5,739 nucleotides of DNA from a bacterium (GCA_004562915.1 SFQZ01000134.1:1-5739); one strand, 5' to 3'; counted from the first letter of the stretch, positions 1-5,493 are shown. Made by a program: numbers and translations. The notes: a model not told the origin generated them from the letters alone.

Positions 1-1
1 T

Positions 2-1285
2 CAGACGATTTCCGGCGCGCCTCCGACAGGGTATGCCCTGGGCTCTGAGTATAACAGAGAGCAGATTAATGACGCGCTTCTTAAGAATGATCCGTTGGAA
101 ATGCGCAGACTGGTTCCCGTAACGGATACGTCCGGACACGGTACGGCGGTGGCTGGAATTGCGGCGGGAAATGGACTTGGGAGTGGAAATCGGTATCGCG
201 GTGTGGCCAGTGAAAGTGAATTGATAGTTGTGAAGCTTGGAAGACCGAGGGAAGAAGGGTTTCCGAGGACGACAGAATTGATGATGGGGTTGAATTATGT
301 GGTGGAGAAAGCACTTGAAACAGGGAAACCGGTGGCAGTGAATATCAGTATTGGGAATACGTATGGGTCACATGACGGCACCTCTCTTCTGGAGCGCTTT
401 ATTGATGATATTTCGAATTTCTGGAAAAGTGTGATCTGTATCGGAATGGGAAATGAGGCTGCAAGTGCCGGTCATATTTCCGGAACACTTCGGGAAGGAA
501 ATGAAGAGCGTATTCAGCTTGCCGTTCAGGAGAATCAGCCTACCCTGAACGTTCAGATCTGGAAGTCTTATGTTGATGAGGTGGAAATATCTCTCAGAAC
601 GCAGGCAGGAACAATTGTCGGTCCAATCCGGGAGGTGCTGGGCCCGCAACGTTTTCGTGTTGGTGCGACAGAAATTCTTCTTTATTACGGAGAGCCGAAT
701 CCATACAGTACGGCACAGGAAATCTATTTGGATTTTCTTCCTGTCGGAACGTATATTACTTCCGGAATATGGGAGATTGTACTTACTCCGGGAAAAATTG
801 TGGAAGGAAATTATGAAATGTGGCTTCCCAGTGAAAATGTGCTGAATAAAGGAACCGGATTTCTGTTTCCACAGGAAAATGTCTCCCTCACGATTCCATC
901 GACTGCAGAACGTGTGATTTCGGTTGGAGCCTATGATGCACGGACACTTACCTATGCAAATTTCTCCGGTCGGGGATATCTGCTCGGCGGAGGAAGAGTG
1001 AAACCGGATCTTGTTGCTCCGGGAGTGAATGTCACGACTACCCGCGCCGGAGGAGGAACGGTGACAGCGAGCGGGACATCTTTTGCGACACCTTTTGTGA
1101 CCGGGGCGGCAGCTCTCCTTATGGAGTGGGGAATTGTATGGGGGAATGATCCGTTTTTGTATGGGGAGAAGGTGAAAGCTTACTTAAGAAGAGGAGCCAG
1201 AGCGCTCCCGGGATTTGAAGAATATCCGAATTCACAGGTGGGGTATGGGGCTTTATGCGTGAGCGAAAGCCTGCCTAAGAGATGA
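2..1285 (+). CDS. S8 family subtilisin-like serine peptidase, Csp-like (5'-partial)
   Basis: This is the C-terminal 427 codons of a subtilisin-fold serine protease; the frame is open from base 2, so the true start is upstream and the TTG at 95 is internal. Two of the three triad residues are visible: His in the SGHGTAVAGIAAG motif (codon 137-139) and the nucleophile Ser in GTSFATPFVTGAAALL (codon 1079-1081). The oxyanion-hole Asn is in GMGNE (codon 452-454). The triad Asp must lie before the window. Between the Asn and the Ser there is a beta-rich insert of roughly 150 residues. This resembles the jelly-roll domain of the clostridial Csp germination proteases, whose role is to process or sense signals for the cortex hydrolase SleC. 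Related S8 peptidases of unknown substrate are common in Lachnospiraceae, so a germination role is only a possibility. It ends in TGA with no clear terminator. All visible catalytic residues are intact, so it is probably an active enzyme. Confidence 0.93.
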   Translation, partial: QTISGAPPTGYALGSEYNREQINDALLKNDPLEMRRLVPVTDTSGHGTAVAGIAAGNGLGSGNRYRGVASESELIVVKLGRPREEGFPRTTELMMGLNYVVEKALETGKPVAVNISIGNTYGSHDGTSLLERFIDDISNFWKSVICIGMGNEAASAGHISGTLREGNEERIQLAVQENQPTLNVQIWKSYVDEVEISLRTQAGTIVGPIREVLGPQRFRVGATEILLYYGEPNPYSTAQEIYLDFLPVGTYITSGIWEIVLTPGKIVEGNYEMWLPSENVLNKGTGFLFPQENVSLTIPSTAERVISVGAYDARTLTYANFSGRGYLLGGGRVKPDLVAPGVNVTTTRAGGGTVTASGTSFATPFVTGAAALLMEWGIVWGNDPFLYGEKVKAYLRRGARALPGFEEYPNSQVGYGALCVSESLPKR

Positions 1286-1371
1286 AGTAAAAAAGAAACG
1301 AAAAATTACAAAATGCTGTTGACGGGACAAAGTTTTAATAAAAAATGAAATGGTACAATAAATTAAAAATA

Positions 1372-1400
1372 TTGAAAAGGATATTGACATGTATTATAAT
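1372..1400 (+). promoter_or_regulatory. sigma-A promoter of the accessory operon
   Basis: TTGAAA at 1372-1377 and a perfect TATAAT at 1395-1400 are separated by 17 bases, matching the housekeeping consensus. Transcription would start near 1407, giving a leader of about 95 bases before the gene at 1501. It is the only strong promoter seen before the five-gene run, so it probably drives all of it. Confidence 0.7.
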
Positions 1401-1483
1401 TTTAATACGAAAATCAAAGATGTTAGCAATTAAATAAAAAATGAACAAAAATAAAATTAATAAATAAATTGATAAAATAGAAC

Positions 1484-1490
1484 AAAGGAG
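1484..1490 (+). promoter_or_regulatory. ribosome binding site of the winged-helix gene
   Basis: AAAGGAG lies 10 bases before the ATG at 1501 and supports that start; it is the best Shine-Dalgarno match in the leader. Confidence 0.75.
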
Positions 1491-1500
1491 ACAGAGTGGA

Positions 1501-1923
1501 ATGAGAATATCAACAGCTGAGATTAAAATGTTAATAAAAGAATGTGTTAGGCAGGGTGGAATGTACACTGCACCAGATTTTAAAGAGTATATAGTAGCAA
1601 ATAGTGGGAAAGATGTTACACGTGGTCAAATATCTGGAGCTGTGTCTCAGTTAGTTGATACGAAAGAGATTGTAAGAGTTGGGCGCGGTTTATATGCAAA
1701 GGATATGAAGGTGACCGCAAATAAAAAGAAAAGCAATGATGATGAAGTAAAGGATACATTAAAAATACAAATTTATAATACATTGATTAAAGTGGAGAAA
1801 GAGTTGGCAACAACAATTAGCTCAGTTGATATTTGGAAATTAAATGGTGAAAATTTTGAAATTGTGACAAAAATGCGTGAATTGAAAGATTCTATAGAAG
1901 AGATAAAAACGCAATGCAAATAA
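1501..1923 (+). CDS. winged-helix-like DNA-binding protein of unknown function
   Basis: This 140-residue protein has no function I can name. Residues 1-68 read as a winged helix-turn-helix: N-terminal helix (STAEIKMLIKECV), a second helical part (APDFKEYIVANSG), a likely recognition helix (TRGQISGAVSQLVDTKEI), then a beta-wing ending in VGRGLYAK. The ending VRVGRGLYAK resembles the wing of AbiEi-type antitoxin and other phage-defence regulators, but this is resemblance only. A lysine-rich linker (about 70-80) leads to a helical second half (about 82-139, ending in a charged stretch KMRELKDSIEEIKTQ) that could dimerise. There is no signal peptide or membrane segment, so it should be cytoplasmic. 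It is the first gene after the promoter and overlaps or abuts the small ORF that follows, so it could autoregulate the operon. Its base composition is clearly more AT-rich than the genes from 2076 on, which suggests a separate origin. Confidence 0.8.
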   Translation: MRISTAEIKMLIKECVRQGGMYTAPDFKEYIVANSGKDVTRGQISGAVSQLVDTKEIVRVGRGLYAKDMKVTANKKKSNDDEVKDTLKIQIYNTLIKVEKELATTISSVDIWKLNGENFEIVTKMRELKDSIEEIKTQCK

Positions 1924-1949
1924 GAAGGGGATATAGAGGTGGTAATGAA

Positions 1950-2060
1950 GTGAAACATAATATTCTTGATTCAATATTATCAAATACAGTTTTAGGTAAG
2001 GAAGAAAAGGAAAAGTCAATTAACGTTGCTCTTTCTGAAATTGCAACAAATATTAAGTAA
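1950..2060 (+). CDS. small ORF, 36 residues, unknown function
   Basis: A GTG at 1950 opens a 36-codon frame ending in TAA at 2058-2060. A Shine-Dalgarno match GAGGTGG at 1936-1942 lies 7 bases before the GTG, and the ORF fills the gap between two operon genes almost exactly: the next ribosome binding site begins right after its stop. An in-frame ATG at 1914, inside the end of the upstream gene, would give 48 residues but has a poorer ribosome binding site; the ATG at 1945 is in another frame and stops after two codons. The protein starts MKHNILDSILSNTVLG, then has a charged segment KEEKEK and a likely helix (INVALSEIATNI). It has no membrane segment or signal peptide. It shares the AT-rich composition of the gene before it. 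It could be a small partner protein or the leftover end of a larger gene; I recognise no family. Confidence 0.5.
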   Translation: MKHNILDSILSNTVLGKEEKEKSINVALSEIATNIK

Positions 2061-2067
2061 AGGGAGG
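2061..2067 (+). promoter_or_regulatory. ribosome binding site of the DUF3791 gene
   Basis: AGGGAGG starts directly after the stop of the 36-codon ORF. It is 8 bases from the GTG at 2076 and 11 from the ATG at 2079, so it favours the GTG slightly. Confidence 0.75.
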
Positions 2068-2075
2068 TAGGATTT

Positions 2076-2315
2076 GTGATGCAGGATGGAAAAATAAAAA
2101 ATTCCAGTGAGTTGGAGTTTGTCGTGTTTTGCATTGAAAATGTGGCGGCAAAACTGGGTGTAGATGCAGAGTATGTCTATCAGGCATTTACTGAAAAGAG
2201 CGACATTCTGAACGGATATATCGTGCCGGAATATGAAGTGCTGCATACTCAGAGCCGGGAATATATCGTAGACGACCTTCTTGATGTGATGAAAGAAAGG
2301 GGTGTGAAAGTATGA
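2076..2315 (+). CDS. DUF3791 domain protein, putative antitoxin or partner
   Basis: This 79-residue protein matches the DUF3791 pattern as I know it: ELEFVVFCIENVAAKLG (residues 12-28), a helix with VYQAFTEKSDI, then YEVLHTQSREYIVDDLLDVM (53-72) with the conserved Leu-His and the YIVDDL helix. It is soluble and has no membrane segment. The GTG at 2076 or the ATG two codons on may be the start. Its stop TGA overlaps the next start by four bases (ATGA at 2312-2315), so translation is coupled to the DUF3990 gene. Small DUF3791 proteins commonly sit beside DUF3990 genes in gut Clostridia. An antitoxin or regulatory role is inferred from this coupling and is not established by sequence. It begins a stretch of visibly higher GC than the two genes upstream. 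Confidence 0.88.
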   Translation: MMQDGKIKNSSELEFVVFCIENVAAKLGVDAEYVYQAFTEKSDILNGYIVPEYEVLHTQSREYIVDDLLDVMKERGVKV

Positions 2316-2782
2316 TTCTCTATCATGGTTCTTTTTTAGAGATTGCAAAGCCGGATTTGGTTCATTCCCGTCCTAATGTTGACTTCGGACGTGGCTTCTA
2401 TGTCACGCCACTGCATGAGCAGGCTGAAAAGTGGTGCGGAAAGTTCAAACGTCGTGGAAAAGATGGTGTTATTTCTCGATATGAGTATGATGAAAGTCGG
2501 AAAGTTGAACTGAAAATATTGAAATTCGATTCGTATTCCGAGGAATGGCTGGATTTTATTCTGAACTGCCGTAGCGGAAAAGATTCGACAAATTATGACC
2601 TTGTTGTGGGCGGTGTTGCCAATGATAAGGTATTCAATACGGTGGAACTGTTTTTTGACGGATTGATTGATAAGATGGAAGCCATCAACCGTCTGCGATA
2701 TGAAAAGCCGAACCTGCAAATTTGTTTTCGCACAGAGAAGGCATTGTCTTTGCTGCATTTTGAAGGGAGTGAAATATTATGA
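2312..2782 (+). CDS. DUF3990 protein, ADP-ribosyltransferase-like, putative toxin
   Basis: This 156-residue protein fits DUF3990, a family placed in the ADP-ribosyltransferase fold group. Such enzymes would use NAD+ to modify a target; the target here is unknown. Visible elements in order: LYHGS with His5, the usual first NAD-site residue; DFGRGFYVTPLHEQAEKW with Tyr30 (24-41); a WLDFILNCR segment (79-87); YDLVVGGVANDKVF (95-108); and the C-terminal NLQICFRTEKALSLL (134-148), where Gln136 could be the third active-site position. This gives an H-Y-Q type site in place of R-S-E. The length is typical for a stand-alone domain, with no signal peptide or secretion domain, so it would act inside the cell. 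AAAGGGG at 2296-2302 lies 9 bases before the ATG. Four-base overlaps on both sides link it to two small genes, the usual pattern for a toxin with its antidote. Toxicity is inferred. Confidence 0.87.
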   Translation: MILYHGSFLEIAKPDLVHSRPNVDFGRGFYVTPLHEQAEKWCGKFKRRGKDGVISRYEYDESRKVELKILKFDSYSEEWLDFILNCRSGKDSTNYDLVVGGVANDKVFNTVELFFDGLIDKMEAINRLRYEKPNLQICFRTEKALSLLHFEGSEIL

Positions 2783-3012
2783 CAGCTAATCCGATTTTAC
2801 TTCAGAAAAAATACAGCCGTGTCATTGAGTGTTTTGCTAAACAGCAGGGACTTTCACTGGATGCGGCATTGGATTTTTTTTACCATTCCGAGGTCTATCA
2901 GCTGATTCGTGACGGTGTATCGGATATGCACTGCATGAGCGATGCATATCTGGCAGAGGAACTGGAACAGGAATATGCTGAGAAAAAGCAGTTGGAAAAA
3001 GGGGAATTTTGA
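2779..3012 (+). CDS. small DUF3791-like protein
   Basis: This 77-residue acidic protein starts in the ATGA overlap with the DUF3990 stop, with AAGGGAG at 2763-2769, 9 bases upstream. It seems a distant paralogue of the DUF3791 protein in the same operon. Both have an IE..A...G(V/L) segment, then a Leu/Met-His followed six residues later by Tyr of a YIVDDL or YLAEEL helix (here Met50-His51 and 57-62). The middle contains FYHSEVYQLIRDGVSDMHCMSD and the tail is charged (EQEYAEKKQLEKGEF). It has no membrane segment and is probably cytoplasmic. Its strict coupling to the transferase suggests a partner, inhibitor or target adaptor. The paralogy claim rests on my reading of short motifs and is less certain than the gene call. 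Confidence 0.82.
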   Translation: MTANPILLQKKYSRVIECFAKQQGLSLDAALDFFYHSEVYQLIRDGVSDMHCMSDAYLAEELEQEYAEKKQLEKGEF

Positions 3013-3112
3013 CATACAGTGGTAAATTGATTATTCCGGCCCCTTTGGGTTCTTCCGCAACTGCCCGTTTTCTACTTCCAATGAAATTATTTCTGTGATA
3101 AAATATTGATAT
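3013..3112 (+). other. linker with promoter-like sequence and palindrome
   Basis: About 100 bases follow the accessory operon with no gene. There is a -10-like TAAAAT at 3099-3104 preceded by TG at 3094-3095, but only a poor -35 (TTCCAA, 3076-3081). Directly after it lies the perfect 10-base palindrome TTGATATCAA (3106-3115), placed where an operator overlapping a start site might be. I see no convincing terminator for the upstream operon. The region looks like a promoter cut off from its own gene, now joined to the binding-protein remnant. Confidence 0.35.
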
Positions 3113-3259
3113 CAAGTAAAGGCTGAGATCGTAAAAGACGGAATCACAGATGACGCATGGAGTGCATACCTTGATAAAATGGATGCTATGGGACTTTCCG
3201 AACTGCTGGAACTGAAGCAGAAAGGTTTCGATATGTTCTATGAACTGACCAATTATTAA
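3110..3259 (+). pseudogene. C-terminal remnant of a sugar ABC transporter substrate-binding protein
   Basis: The frame ending in TAA at 3257-3259 reads AEIVKDGITDDAWSAYLDKM, then DAMGLSELLELKQKGFDMF and a short tail. This is the typical C-terminal end of family 1 extracellular sugar-binding lipoproteins (pattern DGIT..W..Y...L..MGL...L...Q). In-frame stop TGA at 3107-3109 closes the frame upstream, no start or ribosome binding site is present, and about 350-400 residues of a normal protein are missing, including the lipoprotein signal. The junction with unrelated DNA lies near 3110-3125. Standing just before a GH32 gene, it is best explained as the tail of the binding protein of a fructo-oligosaccharide or sucrose importer lost by deletion. 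It cannot encode a working product. Confidence 0.75.
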
Positions 3260-3292
3260 TTGGGTGTCACGGTACTTGATGAAGTAATGTGC

Positions 3293-3319
3293 GAGGGCTG
3301 CCGTATTGGCGGCCCTTTT
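3293..3319 (+). terminator. intrinsic terminator or stabilising stem-loop after the binding-protein tail
   Basis: GGGCTGCC (3295-3302) and GGCGGCCC (3308-3315) pair over 8 bases, including one G-U pair, around the loop GTATT, with two weaker flanking pairs. A short TTTT run (3316-3319) follows. It probably belonged to the lost binding-protein gene. The short T-run may allow read-through into the GH32 gene, as is common for stem-loops between binding-protein genes and later genes in sugar operons. Confidence 0.65.
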
Positions 3320-3344
3320 GCAAATGAATGATTTAAAAAAAGAC

Positions 3345-3350
3345 GGGAGG
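3345..3350 (+). promoter_or_regulatory. ribosome binding site of the GH32 gene
   Basis: GGGAGG lies 7 bases before the ATG at 3358 and fixes that start. No promoter is visible between the stem-loop ending at 3319 and this site. Confidence 0.8.
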
Positions 3351-3357
3351 AAGAGCA

Positions 3358-4803
3358 ATGGATCTGTTTTACTCACCGGAGTATGCAAAAACAGGAGATG
3401 TCATCCCATATTACAATGAAGAAACAAAACGGTTTGAAGGTTATTATTTAAAGAACTGGAATCCGGATGCGCCGAAGGATATGGTCGTGTACGGATGGCA
3501 TCATATTGTTTCGGAGGACAACCGGAATTTTATAGAAACGCCCACCAACATTCACGGAGGGACAGGTTCCATTCTGAAAGTGAACGGACTGTATCACATG
3601 TTTTACTGCACGTTTGATCAGGAACCGCAGGCCCAGTGGGCAAGACATGCGACCAGCACCGATCTGGTACACTGGACAGATATACCGGAAGAGAAATTTA
3701 CAGCTGACGGAGAAATCTACAGGATGTCGGACTGGAGAGATCCATTTGTATTCTGGAATGAGGAAGAGCAGAAATGGTGGATGCTGCTTGCTGCACGGGA
3801 AAATGGTGCAACTGAGAGAAATGGCTGTGTAGCGCTCTGTGTCTCAGATGACCTGGCTCACTGGGAATACAGAAGACCGCTTTACGCACCGCGAACCCAT
3901 CAGGGAGCTTATGAGTGTCCGGACTTCTTTAAGATGGGAGACTGGTATTATCTGGTTTATTCCAGTTATACGGACGGATTCAGTACCTATTATCGTATGA
4001 GTCGGTCCCCAAAAGGACCATGGCTCAAACCCAGAGTGGATACCTTTGACGGAAGAGCTTTTTATGCGGCTAAGACAGGGACGGATGGAAAGGATCGTTT
4101 TATTTATGGATGGAATCCGACCCGGGGAGAGAACGGATGGGGCTTTGATCCGGGGAACGATTTTGGAAAGGACTATCAGACCTGGAACTGGGGCGGTTCC
4201 ATTGTAGTACACAAGATCCTGCAGCATGAGGACGGGACGCTGGGGGTATGCCCGGTGGACAGTGTAGCCAATGCGTTTGTCAGGTCGGAAGAAATACATG
4301 CAGAAGGGCTGACAGGAACATGGACGAAAGATCATAACAGCCTCAGCTGCTGCTCGGAATACGGTTATTCGGCTGCGCTTGCGCAGAAAATCCCGGAACA
4401 GTGCTGTATCCGTGCAACTTTGAAATATACAGGAGAACCGTCCCGGTTTGGCCTTGCTTTGCAGGTGGACGAGAAATTTGACTTCGGATATTATCTGATG
4501 TTTGAGCCGGATTTCAACAGAATTCAGTTCCGTTCCGGACTTAGAATGTATGAACAGGGAGGACAGATGTTCCCGTATGCGGTAGAGATGGAGCGTCCGC
4601 TTACTCTGGAGACGGACAAAGAATACGAACTTGCACTCTATATACAGGATACGATCGCTGTACTCTATGTAAACAACGATGTGGCTTTTGGTTTCAGAAT
4701 GTATAATTATCAGGGACGCAGTCTCGGGTTCTTTGTCTCTGAGGGAAATCTGGAAGTAAAAGATGCAGTGATTATGACGGAAAGGAGAGAAGCATTTATC
4801 TAG
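3358..4803 (+). CDS. glycoside hydrolase family 32 beta-fructosidase (sucrose/fructan hydrolase type)
   Basis: This 481-residue protein is a GH32-type enzyme that should cleave terminal beta-fructosyl units from sucrose, fructo-oligosaccharides or related fructans. The N-terminal five-bladed propeller covers about residues 1-305. The likely nucleophile is Asp14 in TGDVIPYYN, replacing the classical WMNDPNG context. Asp128 in WRDPF is the transition-state stabiliser motif, and Glu186 in YECPDFF is the acid/base. NWGGSIVVHKI (277-287) marks the fifth blade. A beta-sandwich domain follows (about 310-478). There is no signal peptide or anchor, so it acts in the cytoplasm on imported sugar, in line with the ABC binding-protein remnant just upstream. 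With a stem-loop before it and no promoter of its own, it depends on read-through or on a lost upstream promoter. The exact substrate cannot be read from the sequence; a GH68 or GH43-like relative is less likely given the beta-sandwich. Confidence 0.9.
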   Translation: MDLFYSPEYAKTGDVIPYYNEETKRFEGYYLKNWNPDAPKDMVVYGWHHIVSEDNRNFIETPTNIHGGTGSILKVNGLYHMFYCTFDQEPQAQWARHATSTDLVHWTDIPEEKFTADGEIYRMSDWRDPFVFWNEEEQKWWMLLAARENGATERNGCVALCVSDDLAHWEYRRPLYAPRTHQGAYECPDFFKMGDWYYLVYSSYTDGFSTYYRMSRSPKGPWLKPRVDTFDGRAFYAAKTGTDGKDRFIYGWNPTRGENGWGFDPGNDFGKDYQTWNWGGSIVVHKILQHEDGTLGVCPVDSVANAFVRSEEIHAEGLTGTWTKDHNSLSCCSEYGYSAALAQKIPEQCCIRATLKYTGEPSRFGLALQVDEKFDFGYYLMFEPDFNRIQFRSGLRMYEQGGQMFPYAVEMERPLTLETDKEYELALYIQDTIAVLYVNNDVAFGFRMYNYQGRSLGFFVSEGNLEVKDAVIMTERREAFI

Positions 4804-4811
4804 GGAGATAA

Positions 4812-4840
4812 TTGACATAATAAATTTTCAGGAATATAAT
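4812..4840 (+). promoter_or_regulatory. perfect-consensus sigma-A promoter of the acetyltransferase gene
   Basis: TTGACA (4812-4817) and TATAAT (4835-4840) match the consensus exactly with a 17-base spacer. It sits in the 52-base gap after the GH32 stop. The transcript should start at about 4846-4848, only 8-10 bases before the ATG at 4856, which matters for choosing the start of the next gene. Confidence 0.85.
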
Positions 4841-4855
4841 AGCAAGCTAACGATA

Positions 4856-5491
4856 ATGAAAAATATGAATTTGAGGAGTTTTGAAAATGATCAAAAAGAA
4901 AGAATGCTTGCAGAACTTCCCTACATTGCATCTGATGAAGTATTGAGCAGGGAACGCCTGGAATGTAAAAGAAGGATTTATGAACTGAATCAAGTCCATC
5001 CGGATCAGTATAACAGGATTCCGGGGCTGCTAAAGGAATTGTTTGGAAAAAGCGGCGAAGCTGTTTTTGTAGAGCCTCCATTTCATTGCGATTATGGTTA
5101 TAACATAGAGGTCGGAGATAATTTCTTTGCAAACTATAACTGTACAGTTTTGGATGTTGCAAAGGTGACAATAGGGAAAAATGTCATGCTGGGACCAAAT
5201 GTGTCTTTTTATACTGCCGGACATCCATTACATCATGAATCCAGAAACTCCGGCTATGAATACGGTATCTCAATTACTGTCGGAGATAATGTGTGGATAG
5301 GCGGGAGCGTCGTGATTATGGCGGGAGTGACGATTGGGAATAATGTAGTGATTGGCGGCGGGAGTGTTGTGACCAGAGACATTCCGGACGGGGTGGTTGC
5401 TGTGGGCAATCCCTGCAGGGTGATTCGCGAGATCACCGAAGAAGACCGGAAATACTATTTTAAGAAGAGAGTTTTTGATGTGGAAATATAA
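4856..5491 (+). CDS. sugar O-acetyltransferase, LacA/Maa type (left-handed beta-helix)
   Basis: This 211-residue protein is a hexapeptide-repeat acetyltransferase that transfers acetyl from acetyl-CoA to a sugar such as maltose or galactoside. The N-terminal helical part holds MLAELPYIASDEVLSRERL (17-35). Hexapeptide coils run from about 80 to 185, and the catalytic His123 lies in the YTAGHPLHHESR loop. WIGGSVVIMAGVTIG and VIGGGSVVTRDIP precede the conserved VAVGNPCRVIREI near the C-terminus. The enzyme acts as a trimer in known relatives. The start is uncertain. The ATG at 4856 has no ribosome binding site and would be nearly leaderless from the promoter at 4812-4840. The best signal, GAGGAG (4873-4878) 8 bases before an ATG at 4887, is in the wrong frame: a one-base gain after 4887 would give the usual start M-x-QKERMLAE. 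Other in-frame starts are ATG 4865, TTG 4871 and ATG 4904. The body is intact. Confidence 0.85.
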   Translation: MKNMNLRSFENDQKERMLAELPYIASDEVLSRERLECKRRIYELNQVHPDQYNRIPGLLKELFGKSGEAVFVEPPFHCDYGYNIEVGDNFFANYNCTVLDVAKVTIGKNVMLGPNVSFYTAGHPLHHESRNSGYEYGISITVGDNVWIGGSVVIMAGVTIGNNVVIGGGSVVTRDIPDGVVAVGNPCRVIREITEEDRKYYFKKRVFDVEI

Positions 5492-5493
5492 CA

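Larger units (their letters stand above)
1286..1500. other. AT-rich intergenic region
   Basis: This 215-base gap is strikingly AT-rich compared with the peptidase gene before it. It holds the promoter at 1372-1400 and the ribosome binding site of the next gene. A weaker promoter-like site, an extended -10 TGGTACAAT at 1351-1359, has no good -35. I see no hairpin terminator after the peptidase and no RNA gene. A 13-base direct repeat (AATAAAAAATGAA at 1337-1349 and 1433-1445) is low complexity and probably chance. Confidence 0.6.

Noticed and set aside
1319..1359. TTGACG with the extended -10 TGGTACAAT
   Set aside because: The spacing of 29 bases is far too long, and no good -35 lies 17 bases before the -10; at most a weak secondary site.
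1384..1400. TTGACA immediately before TATAAT
   Set aside because: Only 5 bases separate them, too few for a sigma-A promoter; TTGAAA at 1372 has the correct 17-base spacing.
1337..1445. 13-base direct repeat AATAAAAAATGAA (1337-1349 and 1433-1445)
   Set aside because: Low-complexity A/T sequence in an AT-rich gap; no insertion sequence or site-duplication context.
2837..3388. Minus-strand reading frame of 183 codons across 2837-3388
   Set aside because: It crosses a coupled plus-strand gene, the binding-protein tail and the stem-loop, and has no family motif; probably chance.
3844..4818. Long minus-strand reading frame (324 codons) opposite the GH32 gene
   Set aside because: The plus strand encodes clear GH32 motifs there; the minus frame has no recognisable domain and is a codon-bias shadow.
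4887..4946. Short ORF from ATG 4887 after GAGGAG as a real leader peptide
   Set aside because: It stops after 19 codons, lacks attenuator features, and the acetyltransferase-like N-terminus in the adjacent frame makes an indel or start-shift explanation better.
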